DNA of 64,000 nt from JBGAHD01 sp044226395 (GTDB lineage Bacteria > Pseudomonadota > Gammaproteobacteria > Xanthomonadales > Ahniellaceae), in the NCBI GenBank assembly GCA_044226395.1, contig JBGAHD010000006.1, positions 62,001 to 126,000 of the forward strand. The letters run 5' to 3'. Shown here one piece after another: positions 17,445-26,366 of the stretch. The number at the start of each line of letters is the position of its first letter. Position 1 is the first letter of the stretch. Position numbers and translations under genes: made by a program. Under the pieces are notes generated by a model that saw only the letters and a program-made list of their open reading frames with translations, was not told where the DNA came from and did not search any database.

Positions 17445-18616
17445 GCACGACGCGCCCCGAGGCGTCGGCGATTCCGCTGGCGCTGTACATCCACATTCCC
17501 TGGTGCGTGCGCAAATGCCCGTACTGCGATTTCAATTCGCACAACGCGCCGCAACGCATTCCGCAGGACGAGTACGTCGACGCGTTGCTCGCCGATCTGC
17601 GTCAGGACCTGCCGATCGCGGGCGATCGACGCGTGCAAAGCGTGTTCTTTGGTGGCGGCACGCCGAGCTTGTTCTCGCCCGAAGCCATCGGCCGCATTCT
17701 CGAGGGCGCCGATCGCTTGCTGCCGTTCGCGCGCGACGCCGAGATCACGCTCGAAACCAATCCCGGCACGGTCGAGCACGGTCGCTTCGACGGCTATCGC
17801 GCGGCCGGGGCCAATCGCATTTCTTTCGGCATCCAGAGTTTCGATGACGATGCGCTCAAGCGCATCGGCCGCATCCACGATGCCGCCGAGGCCGAGCAAG
17901 CCGTGCGACTGGCGCGCGCGGCGGGCTTCGACAACTTCAATCTCGATTTGATGTACGCCCTGCCCGACCAGACCCTGGCCGGCGCGCTCGCCGACATCGA
18001 TCGCGCGCTGGCGCTGACGCCGACGCATGTCTCGCACTATCAGCTCACGCTCGAACCCAACACCTTGTTCGCCGCGCATCCGCCGCCGCTGCCCGATGAC
18101 GACGCCGCGTGGGACATGCAGGAAGCCTGTCAGGCGCGATTGGCCGAGGCCGGTTATGCGCAATACGAAGTCTCGGCCTACGCGCGCGAGGGACGACGCG
18201 CGCGGCACAACGTCAACTACTGGCGCTTTGGCGACTACGTCGGCATCGGCGCTGGCGCGCACGGCAAGTTGACCGGCGCCGATGGCGTGATGCGGCGCGC
18301 GTGGAAGCTCAAGCATCCGCGCAGTTATCTCGATGCCGCGCACTCGGCCGCGCGCGTGGGCGGCGATGCGCCGATTCCGGCGGAACATCTCGCCTTCGAG
18401 TTCATGCTCAACGCGTTGCGCCTGCGCGAAGGATTCACGTGGCGGCTGCTGACCGAACGCACGGGCCTGACGCGCGACGACATCCACGCGACACTCGATG
18501 CCTGCCTCGCGCGCGGTTGGCTCGACGTGGACGATGAAGGCGCGCGCGCCAGCGAACTCGGCTGGCGGTTTCTCAACGACGTGATCGAAGCGTTTCTGCC
18601 CGAGCGCGCGGGCTAG
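17441..18616 (+). CDS. hemW: Heme chaperone HemW (radical SAM, HemN-like)
   Basis: HemW is a radical-SAM protein that binds haem and delivers it to target enzymes; it is related to, but distinct from, the coproporphyrinogen oxidase HemN. The 391-residue product has YIHIPWCVRKCPYCDF near the N-terminus, giving the CxxxCxxC 4Fe-4S motif, and GGGTPSLF. It lacks the longer N-terminal extension of HemN. It uses a GTG start overlapping rdgB and ends the rph-rdgB-hemW operon. Confidence 0.93.
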   Translation: MSTTRPEASAIPLALYIHIPWCVRKCPYCDFNSHNAPQRIPQDEYVDALLADLRQDLPIAGDRRVQSVFFGGGTPSLFSPEAIGRILEGADRLLPFARDAEITLETNPGTVEHGRFDGYRAAGANRISFGIQSFDDDALKRIGRIHDAAEAEQAVRLARAAGFDNFNLDLMYALPDQTLAGALADIDRALALTPTHVSHYQLTLEPNTLFAAHPPPLPDDDAAWDMQEACQARLAEAGYAQYEVSAYAREGRRARHNVNYWRFGDYVGIGAGAHGKLTGADGVMRRAWKLKHPRSYLDAAHSAARVGGDAPIPAEHLAFEFMLNALRLREGFTWRLLTERTGLTRDDIHATLDACLARGWLDVDDEGARASELGWRFLNDVIEAFLPERAG

Positions 18617-18649
18617 ACGCGCGACACGTCATGACGCGCGCCGCGAGTT

Positions 18650-19672
18650 CTATTCCTCGGGCTCGCCCGCCAGCTCCGCGAGCATGGTCGCGCGCTTCGA
18701 CGTGAAGTGCTCGCGCCACGCGTCGGCCGAGACCTTCGGATAGCGCGTCGCGCCGAAACTCACCCAGGCATCGCGATACGGCAGCCAGGCGCGTTCGACA
18801 TCGCGAATGCCCTCGGGCGTGATCGTGCCGAGCATACTGAACTCCTCGCCTTCGGCCTTGGCGGCCTTGCGCGCGCGGGCGTATTGCGCGTTCAACTCGG
18901 CATCGGCGCGCGCGAATGAATCGGCATTGCCTTCGGGCAGCACGCCTTGCTCGAAGTGTTGCAGGTCTTGAAGGAAATCTTCCTCAAGCGTGGCGCGTTC
19001 GCTGATCATCATCGCGCCGCGCGCGGTGCCGCTTTGATCGACTTCGAGATCCGAGCGCACATCAAAAAAGGCATTGGCGCGTTCACGCAGCTTGGCGAAG
19101 GCCTCGCGATGCGCGGCCGGCCACGCGGCCAGCAGCGCTTCGAGTTCGGCCGCGCGCGCGACTTGCCGTTGCCGCTCGCCGAGATCGCTGCACATGCCCA
19201 TCATGAAGCCGCTGGTGATGTCATCGCAGATATCGAAAGGCGTCTTCGCGTCGGGCGTGTAGTCCTTGAGATGAGCGAGACGACCTTCGATCTCCGCCGG
19301 CGCGCCTTCCACTTCGCAAGCGAAGCGCAAGGCGAGATCGCGATTCGCCGTCACGCCCTGGCCATTGGCGTAAATCATCATCAGGATCGCCGCGCCGCTG
19401 AAGACTTGGCCATTGGCCTTGTCGTCGCGTTCGAGATAGGCGCACTGGCGCGCGCGCGTGAAGTCGGGGCTTTGGCCGAAGCCGTAATACAACTGCTCGG
19501 ACGCGCAACCCGCGAGCGACTTCGCGGTCGCCTCGTCGGGACGATCATCGGCGGGAATCTCGATCTTCGACAGCGATTCGCACTCGCTGCCCGCGGGCCA
19601 CTCGTCCTGCGCGAACCCGGGCGCGCTCGCGAACAAACCAAGGACGGCGACGATGAAAAAGCGGGACGACAT
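18650..19672 (-). CDS. Secreted protein with Sel1-like and LprI/DUF1311-like regions
   Basis: A 340-residue exported protein with a signal peptide (cleavage likely after APGFAQ, about residue 21). A segment around residues 95-125 (AILMMIYANGQGVTANRDLA) looks like a Sel1 repeat. The C-terminal part, with ADAELNAQYARARKAAK and VERAWLPYRDAW, resembles the DUF1311/LprI family, which includes lysozyme-inhibitor-like proteins. The function is unknown. It is convergent with hemW and divergent from the cobalamin riboswitch, with a 142-base spacer. Confidence 0.75.
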   Translation of the reverse strand: MSSRFFIVAVLGLFASAPGFAQDEWPAGSECESLSKIEIPADDRPDEATAKSLAGCASEQLYYGFGQSPDFTRARQCAYLERDDKANGQVFSGAAILMMIYANGQGVTANRDLALRFACEVEGAPAEIEGRLAHLKDYTPDAKTPFDICDDITSGFMMGMCSDLGERQRQVARAAELEALLAAWPAAHREAFAKLRERANAFFDVRSDLEVDQSGTARGAMMISERATLEEDFLQDLQHFEQGVLPEGNADSFARADAELNAQYARARKAAKAEGEEFSMLGTITPEGIRDVERAWLPYRDAWVSFGATRYPKVSADAWREHFTSKRATMLAELAGEPEE

Positions 19673-19814
19673 GCGTGAGACTCCGGGCGCGACGAGGGGT
19701 GATGCGACATTGTGCTACACATCCGCGCCGCTCGCAGTCGGTCGGGCGATATGACGATGCGCCACGACGCGCGCCTTGCGCCGGCCGCGAGGCGCCGGTA
19801 GTCTGCGCGACCTC

Positions 19815-19977
19815 TTCAGGTGCCCCATCCGGGGTGAAACGGGAAGCCGGTGAGATGCCGGCACTGCCCCCGCAACGGTAAGTCGGAAAAACGCTGGATG
19901 TGATGCCACTGCGCGGTTCGCGCGGGAAGGCTCAGCGAAGGCCCCAGGCCACCGACGAGTCCGGAGACCGGCCTGTC
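19815..19977 (+). promoter_or_regulatory. Cobalamin (adenosylcobalamin) riboswitch
   Basis: The leader contains the conserved class core: CATCCGGGGTGAAACGGGAAGCCGGTG, read here as two adjacent pieces at 19826-19851, then CCCCCGCAACGGTAAG (19867-19882), and a 3' B12-box-like AGTCCGGAGACCGGCCTG (19958-19975). It lies 146 bases before a btuB-type gene, its usual target. Binding of cobalamin would be expected to lower expression. I see no clear T-run terminator between it and the gene, so control of translation initiation is more likely than attenuation. Confidence 0.93.
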
Positions 19978-20123
19978 GATGGATCGGGCGTTCCCGCCCC
20001 GATCCTGCCTTGGACCATCGCGGTGGGCGATGCGGGCCGATCCCGCGCGTCCGCGTGGGTGCCGTCCGTCTTGCCACCGCCCGGCCCGGGCAACCGCGGG
20101 TGTGCGTGCAACGGAGTTCCCCC

Positions 20124-21920
20124 ATGTCCCTGATCCTTGGCGCGGCCATCGCCGCCGCTTTCGCGACACCGCTTTCCACCGACGAACCGACGCGACAACC
20201 CGAGACCGTGGTCACCGCCACGCGTCGCGCGCAGACCGTCGACGAGACCCTGACCACGGTCAACGTGATCACGCGCGCCGACATCGAGCGCGTGCAGGCG
20301 GTCGAACTGATCGACGTGCTGCGCGCCGTGCCCGGCGTCGACATCGCGCGCACCGGCGGCGACGGATCGTCGACCAGCGTGTTCGTGCGCGGCGCCAATT
20401 CCAATCACGTGCTGGTGCTGATCGATGGCGTGCGCGTGGCCTCGAGCAACACCGGCGCTTATGCCTGGGAACATCTGCCGGTCGATCAGATCGAGCGCGT
20501 GGAAGTGGTGCGCGGTCCGCGCGCGAGCTACTACGGCTCGGACGCGATCGGTGGCGTCATTCAGATCTTCACGCGTCGACCGGTGGGCGCCCATGTCGAT
20601 GCGCGCGTGGGTCGTTATCAACGCGTCGGTGGCACGGCGGCGTATGGCGTGGCTGGCGAACGCGGCGGCTTCGGCGTGGCCCTGGGTGGCGAAAGCAGCG
20701 ATGGGTTTTCCGCGCAGTTGCCCTCGGGGTTTTCGTACGACCCCGATCGCGACGGCTACATCAATCGCAACCTCAGCGTGAATGGCGCGCTGACGCTCGG
20801 CGCGCATGAACTGAGCGCGCGCGGTCTTGGCACGCGCGCCGATGTCGAGTTCGATCAAGGCCGCACGCGCCTGGCCAATCACAGCATCGGCGTCGGCGCG
20901 CGCGGGCCGATCAGCGACACGCTGACTTACTCGGTGCTCGCGGGCACGGCGCGCGAGGACTTGATGACGCCGGCAAACTTCACGCGCTTTTTGACCCGTC
21001 GCGAGAACGTCGATGCCTTCGTCGACTGGAATCTCGTCGATGCGCAGCATCTGGTCGCGGGCGTGAACTATCAGCACGAGCGTGGCGCCTCGATCGATTT
21101 GTTCAGCGGCGCGCCGAGCTATCGCGAGTCGCGCGACAACCGCGCGGCCTTCGTCAGTTGGCAAGGCAATCGCGACGCCTTTGATTGGGAAGCGGCCGCG
21201 CGCGTCGATGACAACTCCGCGTTCGGCGGCACCGGCACCGGACAATTGGCCGGTGGTTGGCGCTACGGCGACGCGGGTCGCGTGTTCGCGAGCATCGGTC
21301 AGGGCTTTCGCGCGCCGAATCTCAACGAGCTTTACTCGCCGGGCTTCGGCGGTTTGTTCGCGGGCAATCCCGATCTGGACCCCGAGCGTTCGCACAGCGT
21401 CGAGGTCGGCATCGATCATCGCGTGGGCGCACAGCGCATCGGCGTGCGCGCATTTCGCACTAAAGTCGAAGACTTGATCGCGTTCCAGGGCGGCCAGACT
21501 TTCCAAGCCGTCAACGTCAATCGCGTCGACATCGATGGCCTGGAACTGACCTGGGGCACGCAATGGCGCGCGTGGACACTCGACGCCAACGCGACCTGGC
21601 AACGCGCCGAGGATGTCGCCACCGGCGAGCTGCTGCTGCGCCGTCCGCGCCGCAAATACGGCCTGAGCCTGGACCGCGACTTCGACGGCGGCGCGCAGGC
21701 CGGCGCGAGCGCGCGCTATGTCTCGCGTCGTCGCGATTTCGGCGGCGATCTCGGCGGCTACACCACCTTCGAAGCCCACGCGACCTGGCCGCTGACCGCC
21801 GGCTGGCGCCTGGGCGCGCGCTTGGAGAACGCCAGCGATCACGACTATCAACTGGTACGCGACTTCGCCACGCCGGGTCGCAGCCTGATCGTCACGCTGT
21901 CGTGGGATCAGTCGCGCTGA
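20124..21920 (+). CDS. btuB: TonB-dependent outer-membrane cobalamin receptor (BtuB type)
   Basis: This is a TonB-dependent receptor predicted to import vitamin B12. The ATG at 20124 has GGAG 7 bases upstream; the product has 598 residues. A short signal peptide precedes a TonB box-like ETVVTATR. The plug domain follows (VLRAVPGVDIARTGG, FVRGANSNHVLVLIDGVRV, VEVVRGPRASYYGSDAIGG), then a 22-strand-type barrel with IGQGFRAPNLNELYSPGF. It ends in the family's C-terminal strand LIVTLSWDQSR. The upstream cobalamin riboswitch strongly supports the substrate. No btuCDF transporter genes adjoin it. Confidence 0.93.
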   Translation: MSLILGAAIAAAFATPLSTDEPTRQPETVVTATRRAQTVDETLTTVNVITRADIERVQAVELIDVLRAVPGVDIARTGGDGSSTSVFVRGANSNHVLVLIDGVRVASSNTGAYAWEHLPVDQIERVEVVRGPRASYYGSDAIGGVIQIFTRRPVGAHVDARVGRYQRVGGTAAYGVAGERGGFGVALGGESSDGFSAQLPSGFSYDPDRDGYINRNLSVNGALTLGAHELSARGLGTRADVEFDQGRTRLANHSIGVGARGPISDTLTYSVLAGTAREDLMTPANFTRFLTRRENVDAFVDWNLVDAQHLVAGVNYQHERGASIDLFSGAPSYRESRDNRAAFVSWQGNRDAFDWEAAARVDDNSAFGGTGTGQLAGGWRYGDAGRVFASIGQGFRAPNLNELYSPGFGGLFAGNPDLDPERSHSVEVGIDHRVGAQRIGVRAFRTKVEDLIAFQGGQTFQAVNVNRVDIDGLELTWGTQWRAWTLDANATWQRAEDVATGELLLRRPRRKYGLSLDRDFDGGAQAGASARYVSRRRDFGGDLGGYTTFEAHATWPLTAGWRLGARLENASDHDYQLVRDFATPGRSLIVTLSWDQSR

Positions 21921-21930
21921 GTGCCCTCAG

Positions 21931-21963
21931 CCCCGCGCGGTCATCGCCGCGCGGGGTTTGTTG
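21931..21963 (+). terminator. Rho-independent terminator of btuB
   Basis: CCCCGCGCGG (21931-21940) pairs perfectly with CCGCGCGGGG (21947-21956) around a 6-base loop and is followed by TTTGTT. It begins 10 bases after the btuB stop. Confidence 0.85.
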
Positions 21964-22061
21964 ACCTTCCATGGGCATACATTTGCAACCGGTAACAACT
22001 TGGCTGGTCAATGGTTTGCCTCGATGGCTACAATCGGGTCAAGTCGGAACTGGGACTAGTC

Positions 22062-24878
22062 ATGCATATCAAGGATCCTGGCCGTCCTGGGGGGCCGGGA
22101 ACTGAAGAAGCCCTGACGAACCTCAAGCAGGCCAAGCTGCCGCAGCGCCCCCTCGCGGTGCTCGAGGCGGTGCTGGCCGCGGCCAGTCAGGTGATCGAGC
22201 AAGGCATCAGCGGCGCGCTCAACGAAGTCGAGCAGCAGTTGTTCAAGCTCGCCGAGCAAGCCAAGTCCAACGAAGCGCAGCAACGCTGCTTCGAATCCTT
22301 GCGCGAGATCCGTCGCGGTCGCTCCGACGTGGTGCCGCGTTTCGTGGTGCGTCTGGAATCGGCGCTGGCGCAGATCGGTCGCGCCGCCGACAGCCCGGGC
22401 TTCGCGCGCGTCACGCGCAAGAATCGCGATGAGTTCTCGCTCGTCGACGAAAAAGAATTCGAAGAATCCCTGGCCCTGCAGGAAGTCGCGAGCAAGGCCG
22501 AAATCCGTCACAGCCAGGCGCTGTTCGTGCTCGGCCAGCGCTTCGGCGTGCTGGCCGGCAGCAAGGCCTTCGAGTCCGATGAACTGCCCGTCGGTCCGCA
22601 TCGACTGACCGAATGCTTCAGCCGCGCCGTGCAGGCGCTGGACGTGCCGCTGGAGCATCGCGTGCTGTTGTTCCGCGCCTTTGATCGCGTGGCATTCTCG
22701 CAATTGGCTGGTCTGTACGAGCAGATCAATCAGCTGTGCGTCGAGATGAAGGTGCTGCCGAATCTGCAGCTGGCGACGCCACGCGGTCGCCGCGTCGACG
22801 CGCCCGCCGCGGCGACGCCCGCGCCGCGCGCCAAACCGGCGACGCCCACCGACAAGCCCGCCGACAAACCGGCCGAAGCCGCGACACCGCCGCAAGCGGG
22901 ACAGCCGCCGATGCCGCAAGCGCAACCCGGCATGCCGGGACCGGCGAATCTCGGCGCCGGCATGCCCGCGGGCGCGATGAATCCTGGCGCCTTCGATCCC
23001 GGTCAGATGGCCGGTGGTCTGCAGTCGCCGCTCGACCCGGCCGCGCTCGCGCGCAGCCTGGCGCAAATGGCCGCCGCGGGCGCCGCGCCAGGCGCGCCGC
23101 AGATGCCCATGCCCGGCGCGGCCATGCCGCAGATGCCGGGGCTTTCACCGACTTCGGGCCTGCCATCCATGCCGGCCTCGGGCATGCCGTCGATGCCGCA
23201 GATGCCGCCCATGGGTGGCGCGCGCGGTGGCATGGCGCGCGATCCCTTGTCCGGCGGCACCTTCGCCAACGAATTGGCCGATCTCAATGCCGGGCCCGAT
23301 GTCTCCGACATTCCCGGCGCCAGTGGCCTGCGCAATCCGCTGATGGGCTGGCCCGGCGGCAATGGCTCGCCGCCGCCGGCCACGCCGGCGATGGAGATGG
23401 GTGGCGCCGATCCGCGCGACATGGAGCTGTTCGAGACCATGCGCGATCTGCTGGCCGGGCGCCGTCACGCGCTTGGCATCGGTGGTCAGGGCGGCGAGAA
23501 CGTGCATTCGATCCGCACCGATGACGTGCAGTCGGTGCTCGCGGCGCTGCAGGCCAAGCCGGTACCGAACGTGCGCATCGGCGGCAAGAACGTCACGCGC
23601 AGCGTCAGCCATCTCAAGCAAGACCTGATCAATCAACTGCGTCAGCTCACGCCGGAAGGCAAGCAGCCGACGCTCGAGCAAGTCGACAACGACACCATCG
23701 ATCTGGTGGGCATGTTGTTCGATCACTTGCTCAAGGACACCAAGACCGCGAGCCCGGTGCAAGATTTCCTCACGCGGCTGCAGATTCCGCTGCTGCGCGT
23801 GGCCTTGCGCGACAAGTCCTTCTTCACCCGCCGCTCGCATCCGGCGCGCCAGCTGCTGAACTCGATCACCGAGGCCGGCCTGTTCTGGTTCGACGACGAG
23901 GGCGATGATCGCCAGTTGCTCGAAAAGATGCGCCTGGTGGTCGACCGCGTCACCGCGGAATACGACGACAACCTCGATGTGTTCGAGGACTTGCTCAGCG
24001 ATCTGTCGAAGCATCTGTCGACCGTGGCGCGCAAGTCCGAAGTGGCCGAGCGCCGTCACGTCGACGCCGCGCGCGGTCGCGAGCGCTTGGATCTGGCGCG
24101 ACAAGCCGCTTCGCAGGCGATCAACGAGCGGCTGTCCAAGCGCAACGTGCCGGCGCTCGTGAAGACCTTGCTCGAGCAAGCCTGGACCGACGTACTGGCG
24201 CTGACCATCCTGCGTCAGGGCGAGAACAGCGAAAGTTACCAGCGCCGCTTGCACGTGGCCGACCAATTGCTGGAAGTGCGCGATGCCGCCGGCGGCAAGG
24301 CGCATGTCGACGAGAAGATCGTCAAATCGCTCAAGCAGGAAGTCGAAGCGGGCCTGAGCCAGGTCGGCTATCACGTCGACGACGTGCAGGCCGTGGTGCA
24401 GCGTTTGTTCGGCGGCGAGCAACAAGCCGCGAACGACGACACCGCTTCGCTGACCGAACTCGCGATCAAACTCAAATCGAAATCGCGTCTGGGCGGCGAA
24501 GCCGAGCCCGAGCCCGCGGCCAAGCCAGCGGTCAAACCCGCGGCCGCGCCGCTGAGCGACGAGGAACGCCGCGTCATGGAGCGCCTGCGCACCGTGCCCT
24601 TCGGCACCTGGTTCGAATTCGTGGTCAATCAGCAAGGCGATTCGCAGCGCCGCAAGCTCAGCTGGTTCAGCACGGTCACGGGCCGCTGCCTGTTCGTCAA
24701 TCAACGCGGCGCGCGCACCGAGGAACGCACCATCGAGCAACTCGCGCGCGAAATCGTGCGGGGCACCGCGCGGGTGATGGAAGCGGCGAAGGATTCCCTG
24801 GTCGATCGCGCCATCACCTCGATCATGGACACCTTGCGCAGCTTCGTCGGCAAAGCGCAGATCCTGAAGCCGGCTTGA
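22062..24878 (+). CDS. DUF1631 domain protein
   Basis: A large cytoplasmic protein of unknown function, about 938 residues from the ATG at 22062 (MHIKDPGRPGGPG). An in-frame ATG at 22011 would add 17 residues. The N-terminal helical half and the C-terminal half (PFGTWFEFVVNQQGDSQRRK, then FVNQRG) match the DUF1631 pattern seen in Xanthomonadales and Pseudomonas. They are joined by a Pro/Met/Gly/Ala-rich low-complexity linker at about residues 237-450. Its end, RRKLSWFSTVTGRCLFVNQRG, split here at TVT, resembles a PilZ-like fold. A PilZ gene follows after 16 bases. Confidence 0.85.
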   Translation: MHIKDPGRPGGPGTEEALTNLKQAKLPQRPLAVLEAVLAAASQVIEQGISGALNEVEQQLFKLAEQAKSNEAQQRCFESLREIRRGRSDVVPRFVVRLESALAQIGRAADSPGFARVTRKNRDEFSLVDEKEFEESLALQEVASKAEIRHSQALFVLGQRFGVLAGSKAFESDELPVGPHRLTECFSRAVQALDVPLEHRVLLFRAFDRVAFSQLAGLYEQINQLCVEMKVLPNLQLATPRGRRVDAPAAATPAPRAKPATPTDKPADKPAEAATPPQAGQPPMPQAQPGMPGPANLGAGMPAGAMNPGAFDPGQMAGGLQSPLDPAALARSLAQMAAAGAAPGAPQMPMPGAAMPQMPGLSPTSGLPSMPASGMPSMPQMPPMGGARGGMARDPLSGGTFANELADLNAGPDVSDIPGASGLRNPLMGWPGGNGSPPPATPAMEMGGADPRDMELFETMRDLLAGRRHALGIGGQGGENVHSIRTDDVQSVLAALQAKPVPNVRIGGKNVTRSVSHLKQDLINQLRQLTPEGKQPTLEQVDNDTIDLVGMLFDHLLKDTKTASPVQDFLTRLQIPLLRVALRDKSFFTRRSHPARQLLNSITEAGLFWFDDEGDDRQLLEKMRLVVDRVTAEYDDNLDVFEDLLSDLSKHLSTVARKSEVAERRHVDAARGRERLDLARQAASQAINERLSKRNVPALVKTLLEQAWTDVLALTILRQGENSESYQRRLHVADQLLEVRDAAGGKAHVDEKIVKSLKQEVEAGLSQVGYHVDDVQAVVQRLFGGEQQAANDDTASLTELAIKLKSKSRLGGEAEPEPAAKPAVKPAAAPLSDEERRVMERLRTVPFGTWFEFVVNQQGDSQRRKLSWFSTVTGRCLFVNQRGARTEERTIEQLAREIVRGTARVMEAAKDSLVDRAITSIMDTLRSFVGKAQILKPA

Positions 24879-24894
24879 GCGCGAGGAGCACGCC

Positions 24895-25236
24895 ATGGGC
24901 AGCGAACAACGACGTTCCAAGCGCAAATCGGCCGAAGGCCTGATCCAGGTCACCAATGCCATGACCGGCGAAGTGGTCGGACGCGTGGGCAATCTGTCGA
25001 TCGACGGCATGATGATCATCGCGCAGACCGAACTGGCCGAGGACGGTCTGTACCAATTCTCCTTCCACTTGCCTGACGGTCAGGGTCGCGCGGTCACGCT
25101 TGAAGTCGGCGTGCACGAGCAATGGCAGGATCCGGCGAGCACGCCGGGACAATACTGGTCGGGCTTTCGCATCATCGACATCGCGCCGCGCGATCTCGAA
25201 GCCCTGGAACGCTGGATCGGTCCCGGTCACGAGTGA
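24895..25236 (+). CDS. PilZ domain c-di-GMP receptor
   Basis: A 113-residue single-domain PilZ protein. The N-terminal basic motif (QRRSKRK, RxxxR type) and NLSIDGMM, the [D/N]xSxxG motif, are the two c-di-GMP-binding elements, and both are present. Good spacing from GAGGAG supports the ATG at 24895. Its TGA overlaps the apbE ATG by one base, so it is translationally coupled to apbE and probably co-transcribed with the DUF1631 gene. Its target is unknown. Confidence 0.9.
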   Translation: MGSEQRRSKRKSAEGLIQVTNAMTGEVVGRVGNLSIDGMMIIAQTELAEDGLYQFSFHLPDGQGRAVTLEVGVHEQWQDPASTPGQYWSGFRIIDIAPRDLEALERWIGPGHE

Positions 25237-26312
25237 TGCGCGCGTCGCGTCGGCGCGTGTTGGCGCTGACGGTCTTCCTCGTCGTGGTTGGCGCGCTGCT
25301 GTTGCGGCCCCGGGTAGCGATCGAGCGCGCGCAATGGCTGGTGTTCGGTTCGCTGGCGAGCGTGGAAATGCGCGGCGTCGATTCGGCGCGCGCGCGCGAA
25401 CAGTTCAGCGCCTTGCAAGCACTGACGACCGAACGCGAACGGCAATGGCATCCGTGGCGCGAGTCCAATCTGACCCAACTCAATGCCGCGCTGGCCGAAG
25501 GACGAGCCTTCGACGCGCCGCCTTCGCTGATCAATTTGATCGACGCGTCGATGCCCCTGGTCGAACGCAGTCACGGCTGCTTCGATCCCGGCGCGGGCGG
25601 ATTGATCGCGGCCTGGGGTTTTCACACCAGCGACTGGCCCGCGCGCACGGCGCCCCCCGATGCGGCGTGGCTGCGCGCGTGGCGCGAGGATCATCCGAGT
25701 CTGCGTGATCTGGCGCGCGATGGCTCGCGTGTCCGTTCAACGCGACGCGATTTGAATTTGGATTTCAACGCCATCGCCGAAGGCGTGATGGCGCGCGAAC
25801 TGGCGGCGCATTTGCGCGCGGCTGGCGTGCGAGAGGCCTTGATCGACCTGGGCGGCGATGTCTACGCGCTCGGCACGGGCGGCGAGCGCGGTTGGCGCGT
25901 CGGCATTCGCGATCCGCGCGGTGGCGCCTTGGGCGACGTGATGCTGGGCGATGGCGAAGCGCTGTTCGTGTCCGGCGCTTACGCGAAGTATCGCGAGGAC
26001 GCGGGCCACCCGCGCGCGCACGTGGTCGATCCGCGCGACGGCCAACCGGTCGAGGACAGCCTGACCACCGCCGTGATCACGCGCGATCCGGCGCTGGCCG
26101 ATGCCGCGGCGACCGCGCTTCTCGTCGCCGGCGCGGACGAATGGCGCGCGGTGGCGCGCGATCTCGGCATCGATGACGCCTTGTTGCTCACGCGCGAAGG
26201 CGAGTTGCTGGTGACGCCGTCGCTGGCGCGTCGCTTGCGGCTGACGGCGGACTTGCCCTATCGCGTGCGGGAAGTGGCGCTGCGCGACGACGCGTCCACG
26301 GCGACGCGTTGA
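25236..26312 (+). CDS. apbE: FAD:protein FMN transferase (ApbE family)
   Basis: ApbE attaches FMN covalently to Thr/Ser of target flavoproteins in the periplasm, using FAD. The 358-residue product begins with a basic, hydrophobic signal/anchor segment (about residues 7-25). Family motifs are LIDLGGDVYALG, the SGAYAKY metal/FAD region and HVVDPRDGQPV. The usual D-x-G-G-x-A-K-G is replaced by DFNAIAEG, a deviation worth noting. It is coupled to the PilZ gene by TGATG. No nqr, rnf or nosR target gene is seen nearby. Confidence 0.88.
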   Translation: MRASRRRVLALTVFLVVVGALLLRPRVAIERAQWLVFGSLASVEMRGVDSARAREQFSALQALTTERERQWHPWRESNLTQLNAALAEGRAFDAPPSLINLIDASMPLVERSHGCFDPGAGGLIAAWGFHTSDWPARTAPPDAAWLRAWREDHPSLRDLARDGSRVRSTRRDLNLDFNAIAEGVMARELAAHLRAAGVREALIDLGGDVYALGTGGERGWRVGIRDPRGGALGDVMLGDGEALFVSGAYAKYREDAGHPRAHVVDPRDGQPVEDSLTTAVITRDPALADAAATALLVAGADEWRAVARDLGIDDALLLTREGELLVTPSLARRLRLTADLPYRVREVALRDDASTATR

Positions 26313-26366
26313 ACGCGTAGCGGCGCGGCGCGCGACTCGATCGATCGCGGCGTCATTGCGCGCGAT

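Noticed and set aside
19932..21851. 639-codon minus-strand open frame across the riboswitch and btuB
   Set aside because: It runs through the B12 riboswitch core and the btuB motifs; translation is a compositional shadow.
23145..25019. 624-codon minus-strand open frame opposite the DUF1631 and PilZ genes
   Set aside because: Low-complexity His/Arg/Leu-rich translation mirrors the plus-strand genes, which have ribosome-binding sites and recognisable domains.
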